Shown: piece after piece, positions 26,893 to 35,523 of the stretch
Position numbering within the stretch: position 1 is the first letter of the stretch
How the letters are laid out: each line of letters opens with the position of its first letter
Translations under genes and position numbers: made by a program
The notes under the pieces: model-generated
Seen by the model: only the letters and a program-made list of their open reading frames with translations
What the model was told of the DNA's origin: nothing
Database searches by the model: none
Origin: Pseudopedobacter saltans DSM 12145
GTDB taxonomy: Bacteria; Bacteroidota; Bacteroidia; Sphingobacteriales; Sphingobacteriaceae
Assembly: GCF_000190735.1 (NCBI RefSeq)
Contig: NC_015177.1
Location: 3,472,001 to 3,536,000 of the forward strand
Reading direction: 5' to 3'
DNA length: 64,000 nucleotides

Positions 26893-27896
26893 TACAGTTT
26901 AGTTGCTCTTTCTAATTGTTGTTTATTAGCCTCCATCAACTCAGGGTTTTTCTTGATCACCGGAAGAGGAGTAAGTGTTTCGTAATGATTAGCGCTGATC
27001 ACAGATTTATGGCTTACGTTTCTTGGTCCTTCGATTACCCAATCATTGGTATGCTTTTTATCGAAACGACAAGTATTACAGATAAATTCCTCTACTTCTC
27101 CAAACTCATCCTTTCTGGCTGTAACCCTTAAAACTTCTTCGCCTTTATACCATAAAGTAACTTTTCCGGAACATGTTGGACAGTCTCTATGTGCTTCAAC
27201 TGGCTTTGTGAACCAAACTCTGTTTTTAAATCTGAACGTTTTATCTGTTAAAGCTCCAACTGGACAAACGTCAATTACATTCCCCGAAAAATCGTTATCT
27301 ATTGCTTTTTCTATATAAGTAGAAATCTCTGCATGATCGCCACGTCCTAAAATACCGTGTACACGCTGATTGGTAATTTGATCTGCAGTAAAAACACAAC
27401 GGTAACAAAGGATACAGCGATTCATATGTAATTGAATCTTATCACCAATGTCCTGCCTTTCGAAGGTTCTACGGTCAAACTCATAGCGCGTAGTTGCTAC
27501 GCCATGTTCATAGCTCAAATCTTGTAAATGACATTCTCCCGCCTGATCACATATAGGACAATCCAAAGGATGATTTATTAACAACATTTCTACTACGCCC
27601 TTTCTCGCTTCGATAACTTCCGGTGAAGTAATATTCTGAACTTCCATTCCGTCCATTACCGTTGTTCTGCAAGATGCAACCAGTTTCGGCATAGGTCTAG
27701 GGTCTTTCTCGGATCCCTTAGTAACCTTAACAATACAGGTTCTGCATTTTCCTCCGCTTCCTTCCAGTTTTGAATAATAGCACATTGCCGGAGGCACTAT
27801 ATCTCCACCAATCTGTCTTGCGGCATTTAGTATAGTTGTTCCCGGTGCTACTTCAACAGGAATTCCGTCTATCGTTACTTTTAATTTATCAGACAT
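26892..27896 (-). CDS. nuoG: NADH-quinone oxidoreductase subunit G, short form
   Basis: 334 residues, far shorter than the 780-910 of Thermus or E. coli NuoG: the molybdopterin-oxidoreductase-like C-terminal domain is absent. The electron-carrying part is complete: [2Fe-2S] N1b Cys39, 51, 54, 76; His-ligated N5 HPLDCPICDQAGEC (His109, Cys113, 116, 122); N4 CILCYRC (161, 164, 167) plus Cys211 in DVCPVGAL. After this, where N7 would sit, the pattern is altered to two CxxC pairs (Cys239/242 and Cys273/276), with Val246 in place of the third N7 cysteine. The gene is intact and clean-ended, so this is a family form rather than a truncation. Confidence 0.93.
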   Translation of the reverse strand: MSDKLKVTIDGIPVEVAPGTTILNAARQIGGDIVPPAMCYYSKLEGSGGKCRTCIVKVTKGSEKDPRPMPKLVASCRTTVMDGMEVQNITSPEVIEARKGVVEMLLINHPLDCPICDQAGECHLQDLSYEHGVATTRYEFDRRTFERQDIGDKIQLHMNRCILCYRCVFTADQITNQRVHGILGRGDHAEISTYIEKAIDNDFSGNVIDVCPVGALTDKTFRFKNRVWFTKPVEAHRDCPTCSGKVTLWYKGEEVLRVTARKDEFGEVEEFICNTCRFDKKHTNDWVIEGPRNVSHKSVISANHYETLTPLPVIKKNPELMEANKQQLERATKL

Positions 27897-27933
27897 TTTC
27901 TTTGATTAAAAATGTTCTATCCAGTTTTCTTTT

Positions 27934-29298
27934 TTAAGCTTCCGCTTTTTCTATTGGCGGAAGTGGATCGGCATAATGAGCTAATCCGTAATTTCTTTCC
28001 TGCGAAAGTCTTGGCTCATTGATATGCCATTCAAACTCATCTCTAAAATGGCGTACGGCACTCGCTACCGGCCACGCTGCAGCATCTCCTAAAGGACAAA
28101 TTGTATTTCCCTCTATTTGCTTAGAGACGTCTACTAATAAGTCTATATCAGAATAAGAACCTTTCCCAGTTTCAATTTTGTGAAGGATTTTAGTCATCCA
28201 GCCGGTTCCCTCTCTGCAAGGGGAGCATTGTCCGCAAGATTCATGATTATAGAATCTCGAAAAGTTCCAGGTATTCCGAACAACACATTGATCTTCATCC
28301 ATAACAATGAAACCTCCAGAACCCAACATTGTGCCTGTAGCGAATCCTCCATCAGACAGGGACTCATAAGTCATTAATCTTTTATCTCCGTTTACCAGAT
28401 TCAAAATCAGATTTGCAGGAAGGATAGGCACAGACGATCCACCAGCAACCACTGCTTTTAGTCGTTTACCGTTGGCTATACCTCCGCAATACTCATCAGA
28501 ATAAATAAAATCTTCAACAGAAACTCCTAACTCGATTTCATAAACTCCAGGTTTATTGATATTTCCTGATGCTGAAATCAGTTTTGTCCCAGTGGATCTT
28601 CCTATTCCAATTTTGGCATATTCCTCGCCCCCGTCATTAATTATCGGAACGGTTGCTGCTATAGATTCGACATTGTTAACTACTGTCGGACAATTATATA
28701 ATCCGGCTATAGCAGGAAATGGGGGTTTAATTCTTGGATTGCCCCTTTTTCCCTCTAAAGATTCCAGTAATGCAGTTTCTTCTCCACAGATATATGCGCC
28801 CCCACCTGGTTGCACATAAAGTTCCAGATCAAAATCTGAGCCTAATATATTTTTACCTAAATATCCTGCCTCTTTCGCTTCTGCGATAGCTTTCTCCAGA
28901 ATACGAATTTGCGGCATCATTTCGCCACGAACGTATATGTAACTCGTATTAGCTCCTAAAGCAAAACTCGACACAATCATTCCTTCGATTAGTGCATGAG
29001 GAATGTGTGTCATTAAGAATCTGTCTTTAAATGTACCTGGTTCTGATTCGTCTCCATTACAAACCAAATAACGAGGCACCCCTTCTGGTTTAGCCAAAAA
29101 ACTCCATTTCATTCCCGTAGGAAATCCGGCGCCACCACGACCTCTTAGCCCTGATTTCTTAACTTCTTCTACAACATCGTCCGGAGACATTGTTTTTAAA
29201 GCCTTTTCTACCGCGCGGTATCCACCCTTTTCCTTATAAACAGCAAAAGTGTTTATTCCCGGTACATTAATATGTTCTAATAATAACTTACGTCCCAT
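27934..29298 (-). CDS. nuoF: NADH-quinone oxidoreductase subunit F
   Basis: 454 residues; binds NADH and FMN and carries cluster N3. The nucleotide-binding glycine loop is GLRGRGGAGFPTGMKW (about 50-65). FMN-contact stretches such as CNGDESEPGTFKDR and GAYICGEETALLESLEG are intact. The N3 ligands lie in ESCGQCSPCREGTGW (about 350-362) with the fourth Cys in NTICPLGDA (about 400). Follows nuoE by 4 bp. Confidence 0.97.
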   Translation of the reverse strand: MGRKLLLEHINVPGINTFAVYKEKGGYRAVEKALKTMSPDDVVEEVKKSGLRGRGGAGFPTGMKWSFLAKPEGVPRYLVCNGDESEPGTFKDRFLMTHIPHALIEGMIVSSFALGANTSYIYVRGEMMPQIRILEKAIAEAKEAGYLGKNILGSDFDLELYVQPGGGAYICGEETALLESLEGKRGNPRIKPPFPAIAGLYNCPTVVNNVESIAATVPIINDGGEEYAKIGIGRSTGTKLISASGNINKPGVYEIELGVSVEDFIYSDEYCGGIANGKRLKAVVAGGSSVPILPANLILNLVNGDKRLMTYESLSDGGFATGTMLGSGGFIVMDEDQCVVRNTWNFSRFYNHESCGQCSPCREGTGWMTKILHKIETGKGSYSDIDLLVDVSKQIEGNTICPLGDAAAWPVASAVRHFRDEFEWHINEPRLSQERNYGLAHYADPLPPIEKAEA

Positions 29299-29302
29299 AG
29301 CT

Positions 29303-29827
29303 TTAAGATTTACCGGCTTTCGCTTTTAAGTCATCAATTAGCTTATCTACAGATTCTATTGTCAGGTTTTCATAGAATGTGTATTCTGGACCTATTTGTA
29401 AAACAGGACCAAAGCCACATGCAGCTAAACATTCTACTCCTCTGTAACTAAATAATCCGTCGGGAGTTATTTCGCCTTCTTCGACACCTAGTTTTTCACC
29501 TATATAGTTCAATAATTTTTCTGCTCCAACCAAGCAACAAGGTCCAGTTCTGCAAACCTCTAAAGTGAATTTTCCCTGAGGTTTCAAGAAGTACATTGTA
29601 TAAAATGTTGCTACTTCGTATACTTCTATTGGAGATATTTTTAAATATTCGGCAACCCTATCCATAGCGGAAGAACTCAACCACCCGTAAACTGCCTGGA
29701 CCTCATGAAGGACAGGTAATAAAGCGGACTTTTGTTTCCCTTCCGGATAGCGCCTTACAATTTCATCAAATTTTGATACCAGTTCGCTAGAAAACTCCAC
29801 TGGTTGTGTTTCTTCAACTTTAAGCAT
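29303..29827 (-). CDS. nuoE: NADH-quinone oxidoreductase subunit E
   Basis: 174-residue thioredoxin-like subunit with the [2Fe-2S] cluster N1a. Ligands fit Cys92, Cys97, Cys133 and Cys137 (CRTGPC and ECLAAC); an extra Cys98 follows the second ligand. It overlaps the nuoD stop by 8 bp, giving coupled translation. Confidence 0.96.
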   Translation of the reverse strand: MLKVEETQPVEFSSELVSKFDEIVRRYPEGKQKSALLPVLHEVQAVYGWLSSSAMDRVAEYLKISPIEVYEVATFYTMYFLKPQGKFTLEVCRTGPCCLVGAEKLLNYIGEKLGVEEGEITPDGLFSYRGVECLAACGFGPVLQIGPEYTFYENLTIESVDKLIDDLKAKAGKS

Positions 29828-31055
29828 CTAATTCTCCTGCGATAACATTTAAGCTAGACATATTTATAATTGCGTCTGCCAGTTGCATTCCCCGACTCAT
29901 TGGGGCATACATCTGATAGTTTATGAAGCTTGGTCGTCTAAAGTGTAAACGATAGGGGGTTCTTCCTCCATCGTTAATTAAATAGAATCCCAGCTCTCCG
30001 TTACCACCCTCTACAGCGTGATAAACTTCTGTTTTTGGCGTCTCAACTTCTCCCATCACAATTTTAAAGTGATAGATTAGCGCCTCCATATTATTATAAA
30101 CCTGTTCTTTTGGCGGTAAATAGAAGTCCGGAACATCAGCATGGAAAATATCTTTAGGTTCTTTTGCAATTTTCTCCAAGGCTTGTTCGATGATTCGGAT
30201 ACTCTGCTTCATTTCTTCGTTACGAACCAAAAATCGATCGTAAACATCGCCCGTAGTTCCTACCGGTATTTCAAAGTCAAAATCTTCGTATGACGAATAA
30301 GGTTCATTTGCTCTCACATCATAATCGACTCCTGTCGCTCTTAATATAGGCCCGCTCCAGCTATAACTTAAAGCCGTTTCGGGATCAACTGCCGCAACTC
30401 CGGAGGTTCTTTCAATAAAAATTCTATTTCTATTAAATAAAGTCTCGAATTCTTCTAGAACAGGAGGGAAGGATTTAACAAATTTTCTAATTTTATCGAA
30501 CGCGATATCATTAAAATTTCTTTCAAACCCACCAATTCTGCCAATATTTGTCGTCAACCTGGCACCGCAAATTTCTTCGTAGATTTCATAAATTTCCTCC
30601 CTCTTTTCCATCAAATATAAAAATCCCGAAAAAGCACCTGTATCTACTCCCAAGATTCCATTGCATATAATATGATCTGAAATTCTACTTAATTCCATCA
30701 CAATCACACGCATATAATCTACACGTTTAGGCATCTTTATATCTAACAGTTTTTCAACCGTCATGTGCCATCCCATATTGTTAATAGGAGATGAACAGTA
30801 ATTCAATCTATCTGTAAGTGGTGTTATCTGATAAAAAGGACGATGTTCCGCAATCTTTTCAAAAGCCCTATGTATATAACCTATAGTTGATACGCCACTG
30901 ACAATCCGCTCGCCATCCATTTGCAATACGTTTTGAAAAACACCGTGTGTTGCAGGATGCGTGGGCCCTAGGTTTAATGTATGCAACTCAATCTGAGGAT
31001 CATCATCTGTAAATACCGGACGGTTTGGAGTAATCTCTGTAATAAACTTTCCCAT
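29820..31055 (-). CDS. nuoD: NADH-quinone oxidoreductase subunit D
   Basis: 411 residues, 49-kDa type subunit that forms the quinone-binding pocket with NuoB. Motifs: LNLGPTHPATHGVFQNVLQMDGE, GYIHRAFEKIAEHRPFYQ and the C-terminal INDGGRTPYRLHFRRPSF. It is separate from nuoC, unlike the fused nuoCD of enterobacteria. Confidence 0.97.
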   Translation of the reverse strand: MGKFITEITPNRPVFTDDDPQIELHTLNLGPTHPATHGVFQNVLQMDGERIVSGVSTIGYIHRAFEKIAEHRPFYQITPLTDRLNYCSSPINNMGWHMTVEKLLDIKMPKRVDYMRVIVMELSRISDHIICNGILGVDTGAFSGFLYLMEKREEIYEIYEEICGARLTTNIGRIGGFERNFNDIAFDKIRKFVKSFPPVLEEFETLFNRNRIFIERTSGVAAVDPETALSYSWSGPILRATGVDYDVRANEPYSSYEDFDFEIPVGTTGDVYDRFLVRNEEMKQSIRIIEQALEKIAKEPKDIFHADVPDFYLPPKEQVYNNMEALIYHFKIVMGEVETPKTEVYHAVEGGNGELGFYLINDGGRTPYRLHFRRPSFINYQMYAPMSRGMQLADAIINMSSLNVIAGELDA

Positions 31056-31064
31056 GAAAATAGC

Positions 31065-31568
31065 TTAACGTCCAAAAAAATAGTCTTTCTTATCAACTCT
31101 GTTCGGATCTTCCAACGGATATTCCTTCCTCATTGGAAAAACCGTCATATCATCTACGTTTAATATTCTTCTCAAATCAGGATGGCCAATAAATTGGATT
31201 CCAAAAAAATCAAACGTTTCCCGCTCCATCCAGTTCGCTCCATTCCATAAATCTGTCACCGTTGGAATAGTTGGATCAGAGACAGGTAAAAACGTCTTAA
31301 TTCTTACCCTAACGTTATTTTTAAAACTATGTAAATGATATACTACACCCAATGCTAAGTTTCGCTCTGGATAATGAACAGCGGTAAGATCTGTTAAGTA
31401 ATTAAAGCTTAATTCTTCGTCGTTCTTAAGAAAGGAAAGAAGCTCCAAAATTGTACTTCTCTCGGTTTCGAAAGTTAACAAGCCATAAGGCTCTTCAATA
31501 TTCGAAATTTCAGAAGCAAATCGACTTTCCAAACGCGCTATTACTTGTTGATTTGAGATTTTTGCCAT
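31065..31568 (-). CDS. nuoC: NADH-quinone oxidoreductase subunit C
   Basis: 167-residue 30-kDa type subunit. The family signature ERETFDFFGIQFIGHPDLRR is present, followed by the FPMRKEYPLEDP tail. It overlaps the nuoB stop by one base (TAATG) and lies 9 bp before nuoD. Confidence 0.95.
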   Translation of the reverse strand: MAKISNQQVIARLESRFASEISNIEEPYGLLTFETERSTILELLSFLKNDEELSFNYLTDLTAVHYPERNLALGVVYHLHSFKNNVRVRIKTFLPVSDPTIPTVTDLWNGANWMERETFDFFGIQFIGHPDLRRILNVDDMTVFPMRKEYPLEDPNRVDKKDYFFGR

Positions 31569-32110
31569 TATTGAATTCCGTAACTTTCTAACAATTGCTG
31601 GTATTCCGGAGAATTCCTTCTTCTAGAAGACTCATTTTTAACTAATTCCTGAATTTTATTAAATCCATCTATAATTCCTTCTGGTCTCGGAGGACATCCA
31701 GGCACATAAACATCGACGGGAATAATTTCGTCTATACCCTGCAACACAGAATAAGTATCGAATATTCCTCCACTAGAAGCACAAGCCCCAACAGCGATAA
31801 CCCAACGGGGTTCCGCCATTTGTGTATAAACCTGTTTCAATACCGGAGCCATTTTCTTTGCAATAGTTCCCATAACCATTAGCAAATCAGCTTGCCTTGG
31901 CGAAAACGAAGGTCTTTCTGAACCAAATCGTGAAAAGTCGTAATGCGCTCCCATTGTTGCCATGAACTCTATTCCACAACAAGAAGTTGCAAAAGGTAAG
32001 GGCCACAAAGAGTGTGATCGCGCCAATCCAATTACCTGATCTAATGTTGTGGCAAAAAAACCAGATCCCTCTACTCCAGCAGGCGCATTAGCCATTTTTA
32101 TATCGCTCAT
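31568..32110 (-). CDS. nuoB: NADH-quinone oxidoreductase subunit B
   Basis: 180 residues, carries the terminal [4Fe-4S] cluster N2 that reduces quinone. The four ligands are the tandem Cys44-Cys45 (ATSCCGIEFM), Cys110 (VGACASSGG) and Cys139 (VPGCPPRPEG). RFGSERPSFSPRQADLL is the conserved middle. A 114-bp gap separates it from nuoA, the widest within the operon. Confidence 0.97.
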   Translation of the reverse strand: MSDIKMANAPAGVEGSGFFATTLDQVIGLARSHSLWPLPFATSCCGIEFMATMGAHYDFSRFGSERPSFSPRQADLLMVMGTIAKKMAPVLKQVYTQMAEPRWVIAVGACASSGGIFDTYSVLQGIDEIIPVDVYVPGCPPRPEGIIDGFNKIQELVKNESSRRRNSPEYQQLLESYGIQ

Positions 32111-32224
32111 AAAAAAGTCTTCTTCTTTTAGTCTACAGGGTTTATATCGTTTTTATGTAAGCTGTAAATTTATAACTTTTACACGTAAATACTAACATTA
32201 CAGCTATTTAGAATAATTCTAGAA

Positions 32225-32602
32225 TTAATCGTTCCACTCCAGAACTTTCTTTTTAAGGATATAGATAAACCCAAGTAATAATGTTCCCATAAAGATGAAC
32301 ATTTCTATTAAACCATTTATTCCGAATTCTCTAAAGTTTACCGCCCAAGGGTACATGAATATTACTTCAATATCGAAAATAACAAACATAATAGCTACGA
32401 TAAAATATTTAATTGAGAATGGTTGTCTTGCATTCCCTATCGATTCAATTCCTGATTCGAAAGGAGTTAATTTTACGTCGGTTGTTTTTCTTTTAGGTCC
32501 TATTAAGTGGGTTATTGTCATCGTCAAAATGACAAAGCCTAAAGCAACGGCAAGTTGGATTACAATCGGCAAATAATCTACTGGTGTACTTAGATTTTCC
32601 AT
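32225..32602 (-). CDS. nuoA: NADH-quinone oxidoreductase subunit A
   Basis: About 125 residues, three membrane helices. Conserved loop: KLTPFESGIESIGNARQPFSIKYF, then IMFVIFDIEVIFMYPWAV with the acidic residues of helix 2. ATG 32602 is chosen; an in-frame TTG at 32623 adds seven residues without similarity to the family. First gene of the 14-gene nuo operon; a terminator of the upstream unit lies just ahead. Confidence 0.95.
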   Translation of the reverse strand: MENLSTPVDYLPIVIQLAVALGFVILTMTITHLIGPKRKTTDVKLTPFESGIESIGNARQPFSIKYFIVAIMFVIFDIEVIFMYPWAVNFREFGINGLIEMFIFMGTLLLGFIYILKKKVLEWND

Positions 32603-32644
32603 CAATTTAAGTTTATGACACAAATATATAAGTTTGTCTCAAAA

Positions 32645-32677
32645 AACAAAGGGACGGCATAAATCCGTCCCTTTGTT
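32645..32677 (-). terminator. Rho-independent terminator after the Ton operon
   Basis: 13-bp GC-containing perfect stem (32645-32657 with 32665-32677, seven-base loop) 24 bp past the TPR gene stop. On the minus strand six T residues follow. It separates the Ton operon from nuoA, so nuo needs its own promoter between here and 32602. Confidence 0.88.
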
Positions 32678-32700
32678 AACATTAAATATCTAAATATTTT

Positions 32701-34374
32701 TTATCCTTTTATAGCTCTTAAAGCCTCTTTAATTTGTGCGTTATTTGGATCCAATTCTAAAGCTTTATCAAAATATTCTTTTGCTTTCACTTTATCCTTT
32801 GCTGCAAAATAACCACCATTATAAGAATAGGCCTCCACCAAGTTTGTTTTGTCTCTATCTGTCAATGGCGTTGTTTTAGCCAAAGTCAACTCAATAAACT
32901 TATCGTATGCTTTTACAGCTTTTTGTTCCGGATCCTTTTCATCCAAATAGTACTCTACCCTTGCTACATATAAATATGCATCGGCATTATTTGCCTTTTC
33001 TGCAACATAAGTAAATGCGCTATCTGCTTCTAAAAGTGTTTTCTTTATCAACTCTTCATTTCTTGGTTTTTGGTTATTCAACTCAATAGCAAAATAAAAA
33101 TATTTAGAATAACCTAAGTAAAACCAGTCTGTGAAAGAGGCTTTTGGCTGACGAGTCAATTTCTGATAATAATCAGCTGCTTTTCCGTATTTCTTTGAAG
33201 CAAAATATGTCTTAGCTATATTCCCTAAAATTTCTACATTAGAAGTATCCAAATCGTATCCTTTAACATAGTTTTCTATTGCTAAAGAGTCCTCTTTATT
33301 GGACTGATAAGCTTTTGCCAAGTTTAAATAATCGTTGGCAATAAGACGTTTCTTGTCTACAGAAGAAATGAAATTCTTCATTGCTGAAATACCCTCTTGA
33401 TTATGTCCGTTTTCGATGGCGGCATAGCCTAAGAAACGTTCAGCTAATTTATAGTCTCCTTTTGAAGAATATTTAGAAATAAAGTCTTTAGCTTCTGTTT
33501 CTAACGTAGCAAAGTCTCCTGCATTTAATAAGAAAATCAAATATCTGTATCTCGAATCTGCAGAACGGTCTGTCAAATCCAGATATTTAGAGTACTGCTC
33601 CTTAGCTTTTGGGAGTAATTCAGATCTTTTAGCCGGGAACTGAGATGCCCAACGATAAGAATTCTCAGCCAGAGCTCTGTAAGCAGGACCGAAATTCGGA
33701 TTTTTAGCAACAACTTCGTTTAAAGTCGATTCAGCTAACTCGAAGTTATAAGCTGCTGTCCAAATCTCGCCTATATTAACATCTACAGAAGGTAAGTTAC
33801 TGTTGTATGTTAAAGCTCTTTGATATTCGGCAACTGCTTCACTATTTTTCTTTTGCGCTTTATAAGCATTTCCTAAAGCAACATAAAGTTCAGGATCTTT
33901 AGATCCGTTTGCTTTTGCTTTTTCAAACCATGGGAATGCTTTATCGAGATTTAAAGATCGCTCATATGTATAAGCATTTCCTATATATATGTATTCTTTG
34001 TAATCTCTTTTTTTCATCGAAGCTGTCGCCTTATCAAAATTAGCCTGGGCGGCAGTTTCATTTTTATTAAAAAGGTCTACTGTACCTAATCCAATATAGT
34101 TAAAGCTATACCCTGGATCGGCCGCTATGCCTTTTTGAAATAATACCTTTGCAGAGTCTGCATTTTCTAACCTAAGATACAAATCTCCAAAGTAAAAATA
34201 ATTTGCTCCTACATTAGCTTGTGTAGTTACTAAGTTATTAAACATGGATTTCGCTTTCTGATACTGCTCTGCAGTAACAGCATTTCTTGCATCTTCTAAG
34301 CTCTGCGCTATTGTCACCGTTCCCATGGAAACAAAGCCTATTGCTGCTATTGCTATTTTCTTAGTTATATTCAT
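32701..34374 (-). CDS. Periplasmic TPR-repeat protein
   Basis: 557 residues. Signal peptide about 1-23 (IAAIGFVSMGTVTIAQ). The rest is a near-continuous array of TPR-like helices: YQKAKSMFNNL, ANYFYFGDLYLRLENADSAKVLF, PELYVALGNAYKAQKKNSEAVAEY, EILGNIAKTYFASKKYGKAADYY and a C-terminal consensus repeat AKEYFDKALELDPNNAQIKEALR. It is the last gene of the exbB-exbD-exbD-tonB unit, a recurrent arrangement in Bacteroidota, and may scaffold envelope or Ton components. Direct partner unknown. Confidence 0.87.
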   Translation of the reverse strand: MNITKKIAIAAIGFVSMGTVTIAQSLEDARNAVTAEQYQKAKSMFNNLVTTQANVGANYFYFGDLYLRLENADSAKVLFQKGIAADPGYSFNYIGLGTVDLFNKNETAAQANFDKATASMKKRDYKEYIYIGNAYTYERSLNLDKAFPWFEKAKANGSKDPELYVALGNAYKAQKKNSEAVAEYQRALTYNSNLPSVDVNIGEIWTAAYNFELAESTLNEVVAKNPNFGPAYRALAENSYRWASQFPAKRSELLPKAKEQYSKYLDLTDRSADSRYRYLIFLLNAGDFATLETEAKDFISKYSSKGDYKLAERFLGYAAIENGHNQEGISAMKNFISSVDKKRLIANDYLNLAKAYQSNKEDSLAIENYVKGYDLDTSNVEILGNIAKTYFASKKYGKAADYYQKLTRQPKASFTDWFYLGYSKYFYFAIELNNQKPRNEELIKKTLLEADSAFTYVAEKANNADAYLYVARVEYYLDEKDPEQKAVKAYDKFIELTLAKTTPLTDRDKTNLVEAYSYNGGYFAAKDKVKAKEYFDKALELDPNNAQIKEALRAIKG

Positions 34375-34406
34375 ATTTCAATTTTAAACAAAAAAAAATA
34401 AAAAAT

Positions 34407-35294
34407 CTACTTCCTTATAATAATTTGCCTCGAAGGAAGTGAATCTGGAGCTATTCCAGACTTGAGAATAATTCGTTGACCGATATCGGAAGCTAGAAAA
34501 GCCGCAAAACCTGTTCCCAATCCTGCCTTTCCCTGGCAGTCAATCAAATATAAATCTCTTGTCAACGGATATTTCTGTGTTTTTAACGATGATTGTGTTG
34601 GCTCAACATAACTTCCCTCCTTATTCTTTACCGCCAGACACTTAATATCATTAACAGCTTCTTCTATATCTTTAGTCGGTCTTTTAATCCAACTAACACT
34701 AATTATGCCATAAGCTTTAGGATGATCTTTTACATATCGAATCACCTCTTCGCTGGTTTTTAGGGCATAAATATTTTTAGCATTTAATTCCTTAACGTTC
34801 AGATTTTCCATTAAGTATTCCACAGTGCTCGATTGTGCATTATCAAAAACTACAACGGGGGCATTGTCGGGGGTTGTACCATTCAAATAGGCTTTAATTT
34901 CATCTATGGTTATTTTTTCGGTTGGATTTGATTTGGATGTAATAACAGCTATACCGTCTATGGCAAACTTAATGGTACGAACCTTAACATTCTTCTTTGC
35001 AAAAACAGCTTTTTCCTCCTCTGTTAATTGCCTTGGAAGGACAGCAACATCAATACTATCATTCAGGAACAAAGAAAGGGCTTCCTTCAACGGCTTGTAG
35101 ACCATTTCTATGCTTGCTTTCTTATACCTTGTCTGAAAAACAAGATGCTCATCGTCCACTATAGGAAATAAAGATTCGTCCGAAACAATCTTAGCATTTC
35201 CGAAAGTGTAGTTCTCTCCCCTCTCTTTTTTCTGATTACAAGAAAGTAAGGCTGAAACCAAAGCGAAAAAAACGAGAAACTGATATTTATTCAT
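34407..35294 (-). CDS. PstS-like substrate-binding lipoprotein in the Ton operon
   Basis: 295 residues with a lipoprotein signal (FALVSALLSC, lipid-bearing Cys19). The mature part is a type-II periplasmic binding-protein fold of the PstS-like class: IVSDESLFPIVDDE, VAVLPRQLTEEEK, FAIDGIAVITSKSNP, AYGIISVSWI and YPLTRDLYLID. No pstC, pstA or pstB is near, so phosphate import through an ABC system is unsupported; a sensor or adaptor role near the Ton complex is possible. It overlaps the small membrane gene by 8 bp. Confidence 0.85.
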   Translation of the reverse strand: MNKYQFLVFFALVSALLSCNQKKERGENYTFGNAKIVSDESLFPIVDDEHLVFQTRYKKASIEMVYKPLKEALSLFLNDSIDVAVLPRQLTEEEKAVFAKKNVKVRTIKFAIDGIAVITSKSNPTEKITIDEIKAYLNGTTPDNAPVVVFDNAQSSTVEYLMENLNVKELNAKNIYALKTSEEVIRYVKDHPKAYGIISVSWIKRPTKDIEEAVNDIKCLAVKNKEGSYVEPTQSSLKTQKYPLTRDLYLIDCQGKAGLGTGFAAFLASDIGQRIILKSGIAPDSLPSRQIIIRK

Positions 35295-35523
35295 CTCTTT
35301 TATCTTGTAAAACCCTTACCAACCTAAATAGCGAATAGATTATTAAGAATGCGGCAAATACATTCTTCCACATTGGCTCTACACCTACCAATAACGGAAA
35401 AGTATCCCAAAATATAATAACCATTCCTAAAGCAAAATATACTATAGAAACGGTTAGTCCTAAAATGAGCAGAAATCGCTTTTGGGGCGATTTCTGACTT
35501 CTTCTTGTTCTTTTATACTCCAT
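35287..35523 (-). CDS. Small two-helix membrane protein in the Ton operon
   Basis: 78 residues: a very basic N-terminus (KRTRRSQKSPQKR), helix one (about 17-36, LLILGLTVSIVYFALGMVIIF) and helix two (about 49-66, MWKNVFAAFLIIYSLFRLV), then a charged tail. Starts on the last base of the tonB stop and overlaps the PstS-like gene by 8 bp, so it is translationally coupled on both sides. Function unknown; likely an accessory of the Ton complex by position. Confidence 0.75.
   Translation of the reverse strand: MEYKRTRRSQKSPQKRFLLILGLTVSIVYFALGMVIIFWDTFPLLVGVEPMWKNVFAAFLIIYSLFRLVRVLQDKRDE

Noticed and set aside
26892-27896. NuoG gene truncated by mutation
   Set aside because: The gene ends cleanly with a coupled nuoH start and keeps N1b, N4 and N5; the short form is a lineage feature as I know it, not a pseudogene.
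34407-35294. Phosphate ABC transporter binding protein (PstS proper)
   Set aside because: The fold matches, but no pstC, pstA or pstB is near and the gene is tied to tonB; true phosphate import is not supported.
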